From: Shewanella sp. MTB7
Lineage (GTDB): Bacteria; Pseudomonadota; Gammaproteobacteria; Enterobacterales; Shewanellaceae
Length of the DNA: 64,000 nt
Assembly (NCBI RefSeq): GCF_027571385.1
Contig: NZ_CP085636.1
Location: 3,972,001-4,036,000 of the forward strand
Reading direction: 5' to 3'
Position numbers and translations under genes: made by a program. Below are positions 38,933 through 48,838 of the stretch, one piece after another (positions within the stretch are counted from its first letter, which is position 1; each line of letters opens with the position of its first letter). Below the pieces are notes generated by a model. That model did no database searches and was not told where the DNA came from. It was given only the letters and a program-made list of their open reading frames with translations.

Positions 38933-40312
38933 TTACTTTTTACGCCAAGTCGTGCCATTAGGGCCGTCTTCGAGAATCACACCTAAGGTATTTAAGCCAG
39001 CACGTGCAACATCGGCAGCTGGCCAATTTTTCTCGGCTCTTGCGCGATTACGATCTGCAATCAGCGCTTCAACCTGAGCAACTTCATCGTCATTACTTTC
39101 GCCTTTAAAGAAAGTATCCACATCTTGCTCTAATAAACCAAGTACAGCGGCCAACTCTTTCAAGCGCACAGCCAGAGCTGATGCTTGAGCAAGATCGGTC
39201 ACTTTCAGGCGGTTAACCTCACGCACCATGTCAAACAGAACCGAATAGGCTTCAGGTGTATTAAAGTCATCATCCATTGCAAGTGAAAACTTAGACACAA
39301 AGTTTTCAGCCACTGCAGGTTCAACGGTTAAATCCAGATCTTTAAGTGCCGTATACAGACGCTCTAATGCCGATTTAGCCTGCTTAAGGTTATCTTCTGA
39401 ATAGTTAAGCTGACTGCGATAATGACCAGACAATAGAAAGTAGCGAATGGTTTCAGCATCATAGTGAACCAACACATCTCTGATAGTAAAAAAGTTATTA
39501 AGAGATTTAGACATCTTCTCTTTATCAACCATCACCATGCCGGTGTGCATCCAGTAGTTCACATAAGGGGTATTGTGGGCACAGCAAGATTGTGCAATTT
39601 CATTCTCATGATGGGGGAACTGAAGATCTGAACCACCACCATGTATATCGAAATGTTGACCAAGATGTTTACTGTTCATTGCTGAACACTCAATATGCCA
39701 TCCCGGCCTACCAGATCCCCACGGTGATTCCCATGTTGGCTCACCCGGCTTAGACATTTTCCATAACACAAAATCCATAGGATCCCGTTTAGTGTCTTCC
39801 ACTTCAACCCGGGCGCCAGCTTGGAGTTGCTCTATGTTCTGTCCGGATAAACGACCATATTCAGGAAATGATGACACGCTAAACAGTACGTCACCATTGC
39901 TCGATACATAAGCATGTTCTTTTTCGATAAGAGTTTCGACCATCTCGATAATTTCAGCCATGTGCAGCGTTGCTTTTGGCTCGAAATCAGGACGTTTCAT
40001 ATTTAACGAATCGAAATCTTTATGCATCTCACCAATCAGACGTTCTGTCAGTGAATCACAGCTTTCGTTATTTTCTGCGGCGCGTTTAATGATCTTGTCA
40101 TCAACATCGGTAATATTACGCAGGAAATTCACGTCGTAACCAGAATAACGTAAATATCGCACGATCATGTCGAAAGCAACAAAAGTACGCCCATGACCAA
40201 TATGACATAGGTCATAGATGGTTATCCCACACACATACATGCCCACTTTACCGGGGTGTATTGGTTTGAATTCCTCTTTTTGGCGGGTCAGGCTGTTGTA
40301 TAGCTTCAACAT
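38933..40312 (-). CDS. cysS: cysteinyl-tRNA synthetase
   Basis: A class I synthetase of 459 residues from the ATG at 40312 ([18 protein letters not shown]); two more residues from an ATG at 40318 are possible. HIGH motif [14 protein letters not shown] motif [11 protein letters not shown], zinc-site residues C26 (VCGITIYD), WHIECSAMN and the HHENEIAQS block. Charges tRNA-Cys. Divergent from ppiB, with both promoters in the 250-base gap. Confidence 0.97.
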   Translation of the reverse strand: MLKLYNSLTRQKEEFKPIHPGKVGMYVCGITIYDLCHIGHGRTFVAFDMIVRYLRYSGYDVNFLRNITDVDDKIIKRAAENNESCDSLTERLIGEMHKDFDSLNMKRPDFEPKATLHMAEIIEMVETLIEKEHAYVSSNGDVLFSVSSFPEYGRLSGQNIEQLQAGARVEVEDTKRDPMDFVLWKMSKPGEPTWESPWGSGRPGWHIECSAMNSKHLGQHFDIHGGGSDLQFPHHENEIAQSCCAHNTPYVNYWMHTGMVMVDKEKMSKSLNNFFTIRDVLVHYDAETIRYFLLSGHYRSQLNYSEDNLKQAKSALERLYTALKDLDLTVEPAVAENFVSKFSLAMDDDFNTPEAYSVLFDMVREVNRLKVTDLAQASALAVRLKELAAVLGLLEQDVDTFFKGESNDDEVAQVEALIADRNRARAEKNWPAADVARAGLNTLGVILEDGPNGTTWRKK

Positions 40313-40566
40313 GGACATTCTCTTCTACAAAAAACAAATAAAATAGTGGGTTTAGTCTATCATTGGCAATCAGGTGCTTCCATTAGTTTTAAGCGTTTGT
40401 GGGGCAATGGTAAACACATTTTAAACCTTTAACGGCATTTTTATTACCAAAGCAGATAAATGCGCTTCTTTACCCACGATTATAAGCACTAGCTCTTTAT
40501 GCTCTAACGCATTTACGTTAGAATCTTGCCACTATTTCTATTGTTCAATTTAATGAGAATCAAATC

Positions 40567-41067
40567 ATGATCACTCTTCATACCAATCACGGTGACATCG
40601 TTTTAGAACTAGACGCAGAAAAAGCGCCTATCACTGCCGAAAATTTCACCAGCTACGTTAAAGATGGTTTCTTTGACGGGACTATTTTCCACCGTGTTAT
40701 TGACGGTTTTATGGTCCAAGGTGGTGGTTTTACTGAAGATATGGTTCAAAAAGATAATGGTGAGACCATCAAGAATGAAGCTAATAATGGTTTATCAAAC
40801 CTTGTTGGCACCATTGCCATGGCAAGAACCTCAGATCCACATTCAGCAACGGCTCAGTTTTTTATCAACCTCAATGACAACACTTTCCTTGATTTCAAAT
40901 CTGAGACTTCTCAGGGCTGGGGTTACTGTGTTTTTGGTAAAGTGTCTGCAGGTATGGATGTTGTCAATAAGATCAAAGCGGTTAACACTGGCAACCGTGG
41001 CATGCACCAAGACGTTCCTCTTGAAGCGGTTGTTATTGAAAAAGTCACCATTACTGACGCTGAGTAA
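40567..41067 (+). CDS. ppiB: cytoplasmic cyclophilin PpiB
   Basis: A 166-residue peptidyl-prolyl isomerase without a signal peptide. Family blocks [31 protein letters not shown] and [16 protein letters not shown] are present, including the catalytic Arg and Phe. lpxH starts 9 bases downstream, so the two are co-transcribed, as in many gammaproteobacteria. Confidence 0.95.
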   Translation: MITLHTNHGDIVLELDAEKAPITAENFTSYVKDGFFDGTIFHRVIDGFMVQGGGFTEDMVQKDNGETIKNEANNGLSNLVGTIAMARTSDPHSATAQFFINLNDNTFLDFKSETSQGWGYCVFGKVSAGMDVVNKIKAVNTGNRGMHQDVPLEAVVIEKVTITDAE

Positions 41068-41076
41068 GCCTGTTTA

Positions 41077-41817
41077 ATGCGTACACTTTTTATTGGCGAT
41101 CTGCACTTATGTGCTGATCGCCCTGATATCACGACTGCCTTTAATCTCTTCCTCGATAATGAACTCCATGATGTCGACGCCCTCTACATTCTGGGTGATC
41201 TATTTGAAGTATGGATAGGCGATGACATTGCAGAACCTTTTGCGCTTAAACTCGCTGCAAAATTGAAAGCTATTTCAACCCAGCTTCCTATCTACTACAT
41301 CCATGGCAATCGAGACTTTCTGATCGGCAAGCAATTCGCTCAAATGTCTGGAATGATCTTATTACCCGAAGTGTACAAGCTTGACTTGTATGGAGTACCG
41401 ACAGTTATTCTTCATGGTGATAGTCTATGCACGTTAGACAAGGCCTATCAAAGGTTTAGATGCTTTAGAAACCTGACACTCGTCAAATGGCTCTATGGGC
41501 ACCTGCCAAAGAAAAACCGAGTGAAAATTGCCAACAACATTCGCAATAAGAGCGCTCAAAGCAACAAGAGCAAAAGTGTGATAATAATGGACGTAGAAAC
41601 GGAAGCCGTTGATCTGCTAATGGAACAGACAAACAGTCTACAGATGATCCACGGCCATACTCATAGGCCCGACATCCATTATTTAGAAACCACATCAGGC
41701 ATTTCAAAGAAACGAATTGTGGTCGGTGATTGGTACGACCAAACCAGTGTTCTGAGCATCAGCGCCAATAGCACTGAGCTTTCGAATAGCCCACTAAGTT
41801 CAGATCTCGATCTTTAA
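41077..41817 (+). CDS. lpxH: UDP-2,3-diacylglucosamine diphosphatase LpxH
   Basis: A 246-residue metallophosphoesterase of lipid A synthesis, which cleaves UDP-2,3-diacylglucosamine to lipid X. Metal motifs are D-x-H (GDLHLC, residues 7-9), [20 protein letters not shown] and [10 protein letters not shown]. It works at the inner membrane face. The E. coli enzyme has 240 residues. Confidence 0.95.
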   Translation: MRTLFIGDLHLCADRPDITTAFNLFLDNELHDVDALYILGDLFEVWIGDDIAEPFALKLAAKLKAISTQLPIYYIHGNRDFLIGKQFAQMSGMILLPEVYKLDLYGVPTVILHGDSLCTLDKAYQRFRCFRNLTLVKWLYGHLPKKNRVKIANNIRNKSAQSNKSKSVIIMDVETEAVDLLMEQTNSLQMIHGHTHRPDIHYLETTSGISKKRIVVGDWYDQTSVLSISANSTELSNSPLSSDLDL

Positions 41818-41870
41818 TCCAATAGTAAAGAACCTTTATACCAATCCCCTACTCTCAATCCCAGTAACGC

Positions 41871-42635
41871 CTAAAGTTGTGCACCGCTATGAAAATTAAA
41901 TTCAGGATCTATACTGCTAATAAGCTCAGCTTCTCGCTCTGAAAATGTAGCAACACGCTCACTAATATCTCCACCTGCAATATCCGCTGCCAACAGTAAA
42001 TAATCTTGATAATGCCGAGCCTCAGAACGCAGTAACGAAACATAAAATTTATTAAGTACATCATCAAGCAAGGGAGCAAGCTTAGCGAAACGTTCGCAAG
42101 ATCTCGCTTCGATAAAGGCACCAATGATAAGCTTATCGATCATCGCTGCAGGCTCGTGAGTCCGAACCAATTTCATCATACCTTTAGCATATCGTCCTGC
42201 TCGGCGATTTTCATAAGGAATACCTCTATCTTGCATAATTTCTAAAACCTGCTCGAAATGATGAAATTCCTCTTTGATAAGTCGAACCATCTTGTTTATC
42301 AAAGCCTCTGCATGTTCAAAATTTGGCTTAGCAATAAGCTTGATGGCGATCTCATTCTTTTTACTATTTCTCGCTAAGAAAGCATCAACGTCCCTATCTT
42401 TACGGTAAACAAACTCTTCATAAGGTTTAGCCCACTCCAGCAAAAGTAGGCCATTCTCCTTATCAATCGCGTATTTTCTTATCAGAAACATGGCAGTTTG
42501 CGCAGCCTTTAACTCACAATTGCAGTGATCGATCAACAGAGTGGGTAAATTTTCAGGCTTAACCGCTGCTTGAATCCAACTGTCGGGAGTTTCACATTTG
42601 AGGAAAGCGTGTATCGGGGCTAGCAAGTCTTGCAT
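41871..42635 (-). CDS. miaE: tRNA 2-methylthio-N6-isopentenyl-A37 hydroxylase MiaE
   Basis: A 254-residue di-iron monooxygenase. Motifs ELKAAQTAMFLIRKY, EEFHHFEQV (first EExxH) and EARSCERFAKLAPLLD plus SEARHYQDYL (second E..ExxH) supply the iron ligands. It hydroxylates ms2i6A37 to ms2io6A37 when oxygen is present. ATG at 42635 has AAGGA five bases upstream and matches the family start; a longer frame to 42680 is unlikely. Confidence 0.92.
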   Translation of the reverse strand: MQDLLAPIHAFLKCETPDSWIQAAVKPENLPTLLIDHCNCELKAAQTAMFLIRKYAIDKENGLLLLEWAKPYEEFVYRKDRDVDAFLARNSKKNEIAIKLIAKPNFEHAEALINKMVRLIKEEFHHFEQVLEIMQDRGIPYENRRAGRYAKGMMKLVRTHEPAAMIDKLIIGAFIEARSCERFAKLAPLLDDVLNKFYVSLLRSEARHYQDYLLLAADIAGGDISERVATFSEREAELISSIDPEFNFHSGAQL

Positions 42636-43037
42636 ATTATCCTTAATCTCTTTAGTGAAAAAATAACGTTCATTTTGCAATATTGTATCAGTTACTTAAA
42701 CTGAAATACTTAGCTAATACGCTCCTTTTTGATCAAAGTATTTTCCTCTCCTACCTGTTGAGTAAATCTAAATTGGTAATTTAAAAATCGAAAAATGGAT
42801 AAAAATCAACAAACCAATAACAAAGTTAACTTGACTCCAACCCTTTTTTGTTCAATAAATAAATCTATAGTCTGCCTGCTTTTAGCTAGACTTAAGTAGG
42901 ATAGGTATCGTGAGCCACTGATTTTTTGGGAACAAACCAATGGCTAGTTACTTAATATTTTCATTTAACGAATTGAGGTATAAAGGGTTCGTCTGCAGTT
43001 TGGCGAGCAAAAGTTAAGCTAAACAAGGATAACTATA
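42636..43037. other. divergent intergenic region
   Basis: About 400 AT-rich bases between miaE and the Yip1-family gene. No palindrome, repeat or RNA structure stands out. The ribosome site of the following gene is CAAGGATAAC. Confidence 0.45.
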
Positions 43038-43634
43038 ATGATATTGAACCATTTAATGGGACTTTACACTCATCCAAAAGAAGAGTGGCACACAATTGAA
43101 CAAAATCATGAAGCACTTAAAAGCAGTCTAAGTCATGTGATCTTAGTAGCACTCATTCCAGTGATCTGCACCTTTATTGCATCTACCCAAATTGGCTGGA
43201 ACTTAGGAGTTGGAGAGCTACTGTTCCTCACTCAAGACAGTGCAATGTTAATGTCTGTCGGTATGTACTTTGGATTAATCGCTGGTGTTTTCGGATTAGC
43301 CTATCTGGCATTTTGGATGGCTAAGACCTTCGACGCAGATCCAAGCTATACCCAAGCGTTAGAACTCGCCTCTTATACTGCAACACCGTTATTTATGGTT
43401 GGTTTAGCGGCTTTATATCCTGCGGTATGGTTTGTTATGGTCATAGGCCTATTTGGTTTAGCTTACTCCGTTTATCTGCTCTACACTGGTGTACCTATTA
43501 TTATGAATATTCCTGAAGAGAAAGGGTTTATTTACGCCAGTTCAGTGGTTACTGCAGGCTTAGTACTACTGGTCGCTTTAATGGCTGCAAGCGTGATTTT
43601 ATGGAGTATGGGTTTTGGCCCAATGGCTCAATAA
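43038..43634 (+). CDS. Yip1-family inner-membrane protein
   Basis: A 198-residue protein with five hydrophobic segments after the start MILNHLMGLYTHPKEEWHTI, which is characteristic of bacterial Yip1/DUF1282 proteins. Function unknown. Long leader upstream; ends at a very strong terminator shared with glnS. Confidence 0.8.
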   Translation: MILNHLMGLYTHPKEEWHTIEQNHEALKSSLSHVILVALIPVICTFIASTQIGWNLGVGELLFLTQDSAMLMSVGMYFGLIAGVFGLAYLAFWMAKTFDADPSYTQALELASYTATPLFMVGLAALYPAVWFVMVIGLFGLAYSVYLLYTGVPIIMNIPEEKGFIYASSVVTAGLVLLVALMAASVILWSMGFGPMAQ

Positions 43635-43660
43635 ATTGAAGTAGAAAACCTAAGAAAACT

Positions 43661-43694
43661 AAAAAGGCTTTAGGGTTCCCCCTAAAGCCTTTTT
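43661..43694. terminator. bidirectional terminator Yip1-like / glnS
   Basis: AAAAAGGCTTTAGGG-TTCC-CCCTAAAGCCTTTT, a perfect stem with A- and T-runs on both sides. Confidence 0.9.
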
Positions 43695-43714
43695 AGTGCC
43701 GTAATAAGGATAAA

Positions 43715-45385
43715 TTACTGAGATGAATCTCTTAACGCAACGGTCAAGTTAAACACTAACTTCTCTGGTGTTGAATCTTTACTGTCAGCACAGAAGTAAC
43801 CTTCACGCTCAAACTGATACGCTTTTTCAGCTTCGGCGTTAACAAGATTGGCTTCAACTAAACCATGGGCTACGATCAGTGAATTAGGGTTAAGCACCTC
43901 ATCTACTGTCTCTGCAGCGGCAGGATTAGCATCAGTAAACAAACGCTCATAAAGACGGAACTCAGCCGGTTTTGCAGTTGTTGCTTCAACCCAGTGAATA
44001 ACCCCTTTAACTTTACGCCCATCAGCTGGGTTCTTACCTAAGGTTTCGTTATCATAGCTACAATAAATCGTGGTAATGTTACCCTCAGCATCTTTATCAC
44101 AACGCTCAGCTTTGATCACATAAGCGTTACGTAAACGCACCTCTTTACCTTGAACTAAACGTTTGTACTTCTTATTCGCTTCTTCACGGAAATCATCAGC
44201 ATCGATATAAATTTCACGACCAAACGTTAACTCTCGAGTTCCCATCGCTTCATTGCTCGGGTGTATAGGCGCATGCAAGGTCTCAAATTGACCTTCAGGG
44301 TAATTCTCGATAATTAATTTAACCGGATTGATAACAGCCATCGCACGAGGCGCTGTTTCATTCAGCTCTTCACGAATACACGCATCTAACATAGCCACTT
44401 CGACCATGTTATCTTGCTTAGTCACACCTATTCGCAAACAAAACTCACGGATTGAAGCAGCGGTATAACCACGACGACGCAAACCAGCAATTGTTGGCAT
44501 ACGAGCATCGTCCCACCCCTGAACAAGCCCACGTACAACAAGATCATTCAGCTTACGCTTAGACATCAAGGTGTATTCAAGATTTAGACGAGAAAACTCA
44601 TACTGATGTGTACGGTTAGGAGCCTGAAAATCATCTAAGTGATCCAATACCCAATCATACAAACGTCGGTTATCCTGAAACTCTAATGTACATAGAGAGT
44701 GACTAATATTCTCAATCGCATCAGAGATACAATGAGTAAAGTCGTACATAGGATAGATACACCACTTATCACCCGTTTGGTGGTGATGAGCGAAACGGAC
44801 ACGGTAAATGATCGGATCACGCATGCACATAAATGACGATGTCATGTCGATTTTAGCTCGCAGCGAACATTCGCCCTCTTTAAATTCACCTTTGCGCATC
44901 TTTTCGAATAGCTCAAGGTTCTCTTTAACAGAGGTTTCACGGTAAGGGCTGTTCTTGCCAGGTGCAGTCAATGTTCCACGATATTCACGGGTCTGCTCAC
45001 CATTAAGAAAACAGACATAAGCTAAACCTTTATTGATCAGCTCAATAGCATATTGATGCAACTGATCAAAATAGTTTGATGAATAGCGAATGTCACCATC
45101 CCACTCAAATCCAAGCCACTTAACATCGTCCTGAATCGAATGAACATAATCGATATCTTCTTTCTCAGGATTGGTGTCATCGAAGCGTAAGTTACATTGG
45201 CCTTTATAATCTTTCGCTATACCGAAATTGAGGCAGATAGATTTAGCGTGACCGATATGAAGAAAGCCATTAGGCTCAGGCGGAAAACGAGTATGCACGC
45301 TGGTGTGCTTACCGCTTTCAAGATCTTCATCTATGATACTACGAATGAAGTTACTAGGACGAACTTCGCTGTCCAGATGACTCAT
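43715..45385 (-). CDS. glnS: glutaminyl-tRNA synthetase
   Basis: A 556-residue class I synthetase. HIGH motif [15 protein letters not shown], the block FDDTNPEKE, the KMSKS-like LMSKRKL and a C-terminal beta-barrel anticodon domain. ATG at 45385 has AGAGGAA six bases upstream; the frame to 45412 is a leader extension. Charges tRNA-Gln. Confidence 0.97.
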   Translation of the reverse strand: MSHLDSEVRPSNFIRSIIDEDLESGKHTSVHTRFPPEPNGFLHIGHAKSICLNFGIAKDYKGQCNLRFDDTNPEKEDIDYVHSIQDDVKWLGFEWDGDIRYSSNYFDQLHQYAIELINKGLAYVCFLNGEQTREYRGTLTAPGKNSPYRETSVKENLELFEKMRKGEFKEGECSLRAKIDMTSSFMCMRDPIIYRVRFAHHHQTGDKWCIYPMYDFTHCISDAIENISHSLCTLEFQDNRRLYDWVLDHLDDFQAPNRTHQYEFSRLNLEYTLMSKRKLNDLVVRGLVQGWDDARMPTIAGLRRRGYTAASIREFCLRIGVTKQDNMVEVAMLDACIREELNETAPRAMAVINPVKLIIENYPEGQFETLHAPIHPSNEAMGTRELTFGREIYIDADDFREEANKKYKRLVQGKEVRLRNAYVIKAERCDKDAEGNITTIYCSYDNETLGKNPADGRKVKGVIHWVEATTAKPAEFRLYERLFTDANPAAAETVDEVLNPNSLIVAHGLVEANLVNAEAEKAYQFEREGYFCADSKDSTPEKLVFNLTVALRDSSQ

Positions 45386-45544
45386 GATATTCCTCTTAAA
45401 GAACGCGGCCATCCACCCACTCGATGATAGTCAATCAAGAGAATAGTATTGGCATGTTTTGATGTAATTAAAAATATGATCCTATATCTCAGACAGAGAT
45501 ACAACGCTTGATGTAGAAATATTTAAAACTAAGCTTAATAAAAC

Positions 45545-45573
45545 AAAAAAGCAGCGATAATCACTGCTTTTAA
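45545..45573 (-). terminator. terminator after feoB
   Basis: AAAAGCAGCGA-TAA-TCACTGCTTTT, a near-perfect stem, about 25 bases past the feoB stop. Confidence 0.75.
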
Positions 45574-45597
45574 ACACTAAATAAACTCTAACCAAGG

Positions 45598-47892
45598 TTA
45601 CTCAGTAATAATCTTGATGCCTGGAATGATTGTCTGACTACGTTTTGCTTTGCGTTTTAACCAAAGGTAAAAGACGATTAGCGCAGTGACAAAGAAACCA
45701 ATCCATAAACCTGATTGTAATGGGTGTGCACCGAACGTTGCCGCCTGATAAAACACAGTAGCTGTACCGTAGGCTAAAGCGAATGTCCAAGTTCCTGCAA
45801 ATGCAGCCCAACGTCCACCAAACTCACCAACTAACGCGCCCATTGCCGCCACACATGGCGTATACAGTAATATAAAAAGTAGGTAAGCAAATGCCGCTGT
45901 TACACCCGAGAAACCTGCTTGAAGTGCAGTAAAAGTCGAGGTATCAACCTCTAGTTCTTCTGAGGCTGACTCAACCGACGAGATGTCACCAACAGAAAGA
46001 GAAAGTGGATCATCAAGCTTAATACCAAACAGATTCTCAGGAATCGTCGCGATGGCTTCATTTAACGTTTCAATAAAAGGCGTCAGCTCCTCTTCTCCAT
46101 CTTTAGGCGTGCTATACAAGCTGTTTAAAGTGCCCACAACGGCTTCTTTAGCAAAAATACCTGTGATGATACCCACTGTCGCAGGCCAGTTATCCTGCTC
46201 GACTCCCATAGGGGCGAAGAACGGAGTTACTTTTTGACTGGCAACACTCAATACCGACTCTGAACTGTCTTCATGACCGAACGTACCATCGATACCAATC
46301 GCATTGACGAAGTTAAGCAAGGTCACCACAATCACGATGGTTTTGCCCGCACCAAGAATAAAGCTTTTTGTACGCTTAGCTGTACGGTTCAACACCGTTC
46401 TTAATTTAGGCTTCTCATAGCTTGGAAGCTCCATCACAACCGCGCTGCTAGAACCTGGTAATAACGTAGAACGCAGTAACAACCCCGTACCGATGGCTGC
46501 AAATACGCCAATGATATAGAGAAGAAAAACTAAATTCTGTCCCGACTCAGGAAAGAATGCTGCTGCAAAAAGTGCATATACAGGTAGACGAGCACCACAT
46601 GACATAAACGGCGCCATCATGCCCGTAACAATACGCTCACGTTCGCTACCTAAAGTACGTGTTGCCATAATCGCAGGAACTGAACAGCCAAAACCAACGA
46701 TCATGGGAACAAATGCCTTTCCTGGCAAACCAATTCGGCGCATTAATCCATCGACAACAAATGCAGCACGGGCCATATACCCAGACCCTTCTAATACAGA
46801 AAGAGCGAAGAACAAAGCGGCAATAACAGGAATAAACGTCGCCACTGTTTGAATACCTTGACCAATGCCACCAGCGATAATCGTCACTAGCCAAGCAGGA
46901 GAACCCATGCTCGTCATGAAGGCACCAAGATGATCGACAAAGATTGCGCCCGCAGTAATATCGAAGAAGTCGATAAACGCGCTACCGACATTGATGCTAA
47001 ACATAAACATCAAGTACATGACAAACAGGAAAACGGGCACACCGGCAATGGGGTGTAAAATGATTTTGTCTAACTTATCACTGATGGTTTCAGCGCCATT
47101 GGCAGTCACCGAAGAGTCATACACATTTTGAACAAAATCAAAGCGCGTCGTCGCCACCATGATCTCGATATCTTTACCTTGACTAGACAAAGCATCTGAA
47201 CATTGGCTCACTTCATCGAGTATCTGACCATTTTTACATTGCCCACAGCCTAAACCATTAGCCAGCATGGCTAGAGCACGTCCACGACTTAACGGTTCAT
47301 CACTCAATAATAACGATTTAACACCCGCTTCAATCTGAGAGTCATACCCTAAAATTAAAGGCGCTTCTGACACTTTGCCTTCCAGTAGGTCAACTACCTG
47401 TGCCTTAACTTTTTCAATGTCACCTTGATCGCGAGAACATACACTGACGACTGGACAACCTAATGTTTCGCTCATTTCGGCCGTATTAATCTCGATACCA
47501 TGCTTTTTTGCAACATCTATCTTATTCAACACGACAACCATAGGCACACCGAGTTCACGTAATTGAACCGTGAGATAAAGATGTCTTTCAATATTGGTCG
47601 CATCAACTAAGTTGATAATGCCGTCGACACGCTGATCAGCAAGGTATTGCTGTGCAATCTGTTCATCAAGAGAACAATCACAGCTACTGCCTGCTGGTAA
47701 TAAGTCATAAATGCCAGGAAGATCGGTGAGATAGACATCAGTGCCACTAAGAGTAAACAGACCTGTTTTCTTCTCTACCGTTACACCTGACCAATTACCA
47801 ACCTGTTGATTAGCGCCAGTTAACGCATTAAAAAGTGTCGATTTACCCGCATTAGGGTTACCCACTGTGACACAATGAAACTGCTTAGCCAT
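45598..47892 (-). CDS. feoB: ferrous iron transporter FeoB
   Basis: A 764-residue Fe(II) transporter. N-terminal G domain with G1 GNPNAGKST, G3 DLPGIYDL and G4 NKIDVAKK, then two Gate motifs in the membrane part (GFGCSVPAIMATR and the later YTPCVAAMGALVGE). About nine to ten membrane helices. It overlaps feoA by 8 bases. No feoC follows. Iron import coupled to GTPase activity at the inner membrane. Confidence 0.96.
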   Translation of the reverse strand: MAKQFHCVTVGNPNAGKSTLFNALTGANQQVGNWSGVTVEKKTGLFTLSGTDVYLTDLPGIYDLLPAGSSCDCSLDEQIAQQYLADQRVDGIINLVDATNIERHLYLTVQLRELGVPMVVVLNKIDVAKKHGIEINTAEMSETLGCPVVSVCSRDQGDIEKVKAQVVDLLEGKVSEAPLILGYDSQIEAGVKSLLLSDEPLSRGRALAMLANGLGCGQCKNGQILDEVSQCSDALSSQGKDIEIMVATTRFDFVQNVYDSSVTANGAETISDKLDKIILHPIAGVPVFLFVMYLMFMFSINVGSAFIDFFDITAGAIFVDHLGAFMTSMGSPAWLVTIIAGGIGQGIQTVATFIPVIAALFFALSVLEGSGYMARAAFVVDGLMRRIGLPGKAFVPMIVGFGCSVPAIMATRTLGSERERIVTGMMAPFMSCGARLPVYALFAAAFFPESGQNLVFLLYIIGVFAAIGTGLLLRSTLLPGSSSAVVMELPSYEKPKLRTVLNRTAKRTKSFILGAGKTIVIVVTLLNFVNAIGIDGTFGHEDSSESVLSVASQKVTPFFAPMGVEQDNWPATVGIITGIFAKEAVVGTLNSLYSTPKDGEEELTPFIETLNEAIATIPENLFGIKLDDPLSLSVGDISSVESASEELEVDTSTFTALQAGFSGVTAAFAYLLFILLYTPCVAAMGALVGEFGGRWAAFAGTWTFALAYGTATVFYQAATFGAHPLQSGLWIGFFVTALIVFYLWLKRKAKRSQTIIPGIKIITE

Positions 47893-48154
47893 TCGCTTCT
47901 TCCACCTCTAGTTCTACTACTTCAATCTTGACAACTTCGATAATGTCGGCCAAATCACGACGCATACAGAGTCTGCTACCACGGATGTCGAGTTCAAGCC
48001 CCGAGCCTAATGGCGCTTTACGAAGCAATCGGAAGCTCGTATTTGGGGTGATGCCCATTGATAGCAACTTGCGCTTTACCACTGCTGGCAGATCCAGTTG
48101 ACCAACAATAGCTATAATGGCGTATTCGCCTGGATTTAAATCGCTTAATTTCAT
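47885..48154 (-). CDS. feoA: FeoA, ferrous iron transport accessory protein
   Basis: An 89-residue SH3-like protein, starting MKLSDLNPGEYAIIAIVGQL with VKRKLLSMGITPNTSFRLLR. Slightly longer than E. coli FeoA (75) because of an acidic C-tail. Promotes FeoB function. First gene of feoAB; the upstream region carries a Fur-like half-palindrome and CRP-like sites. Confidence 0.93.
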   Translation of the reverse strand: MKLSDLNPGEYAIIAIVGQLDLPAVVKRKLLSMGITPNTSFRLLRKAPLGSGLELDIRGSRLCMRRDLADIIEVVKIEVVELEVEEANG

Positions 48155-48261
48155 TATGCATTACACCTTTGAATAACAGGTCTCAATAATTCTTAAACTC
48201 GTACTAATTTTAACTAAGGTAAATAAGGAATAACTTTACCTAGATCAATTTTTACTGTTCG

Positions 48262-48280
48262 AAACGATAATAGTTTTCAA
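48262..48280 (-). promoter_or_regulatory. possible Fur site upstream of feoA
   Basis: Minus strand TTGAAAACTATTATCG resembles the right half of the Fur consensus (TGATAATCATTATC, about 11 of 14). Location about 110 bases upstream of feoA is sensible. Weak by itself. Confidence 0.35.
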
Positions 48281-48295
48281 TTGTATTCTCTATTA

Positions 48296-48311
48296 TGTGA
48301 CAAAAGTCACA
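48296..48311. promoter_or_regulatory. CRP-like site (perfect palindromic half-sites)
   Basis: TGTGA-CAAAAG-TCACA matches the CRP core TGTGA-N6-TCACA exactly. It lies about 140 bases upstream of feoA and 530 upstream of omcA. Confidence 0.65.
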
Positions 48312-48410
48312 ACTAATAAATGATCCAATCGAATTAATTCCTATTCGCACCCTTAGTGTGAGAACGATTATCACTACGCTTAGATTATGGCTAACATCTC
48401 GCTTTCATGA

Positions 48411-48426
48411 CGTGACGTTTATCACA
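48411..48426. promoter_or_regulatory. second CRP-like site
   Basis: CGTGA-CGTTTA-TCACA, one mismatch to the CRP core. About 415 bases upstream of the omcA ATG. Between it and omcA, an 8-base stem TTTACCGC/GCGGTAAA surrounds 48533-48580. Confidence 0.5.
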
Positions 48427-48759
48427 CTTTTGTTTTTACGCTTGCACATCAGTATGTTCTATCTATTTTTTGACTAAAAAGCACCTGCATTGCTTCATCA
48501 ACTCACTTAAATACAAAAAGGCAACAAAAGTTATTTACCGCCATCGGAGACAGTAATTGAGCCTCTAATGAGAGCGGTAAAAATCAACTAAAAACAGCCC
48601 TTCGCTCTAGAAACTAACCTCAACAATCTACCTCTAAAGAAATAGTCAGATCTAACTCACATAAAGGGGCTAAAACACCTGCTAAAAAGTGCGCGCTTAG
48701 TTAGCCTATAGCTGGAAATTAATTCCACACACTAACTATTAATTAACAATTAGCCTAAC

Positions 48760-48778
48760 GATAAGAATTCCTCTTATC
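48760..48778. promoter_or_regulatory. Fur-like 19-bp palindrome upstream of omcA
   Basis: GATAAGAATTCCTCTTATC has perfect 7-base arms with a 5-base spacer. It keeps GATAA..TTATC of the 19-bp Fur box. It lies 60 bases before the omcA start, so it may cover the promoter. Confidence 0.45.
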
Positions 48779-48838
48779 TCAAGTTAAGAAAAATTAGCAA
48801 AAAGTTAGTGATGATTAAAACTATTGCAGGGAATAATC

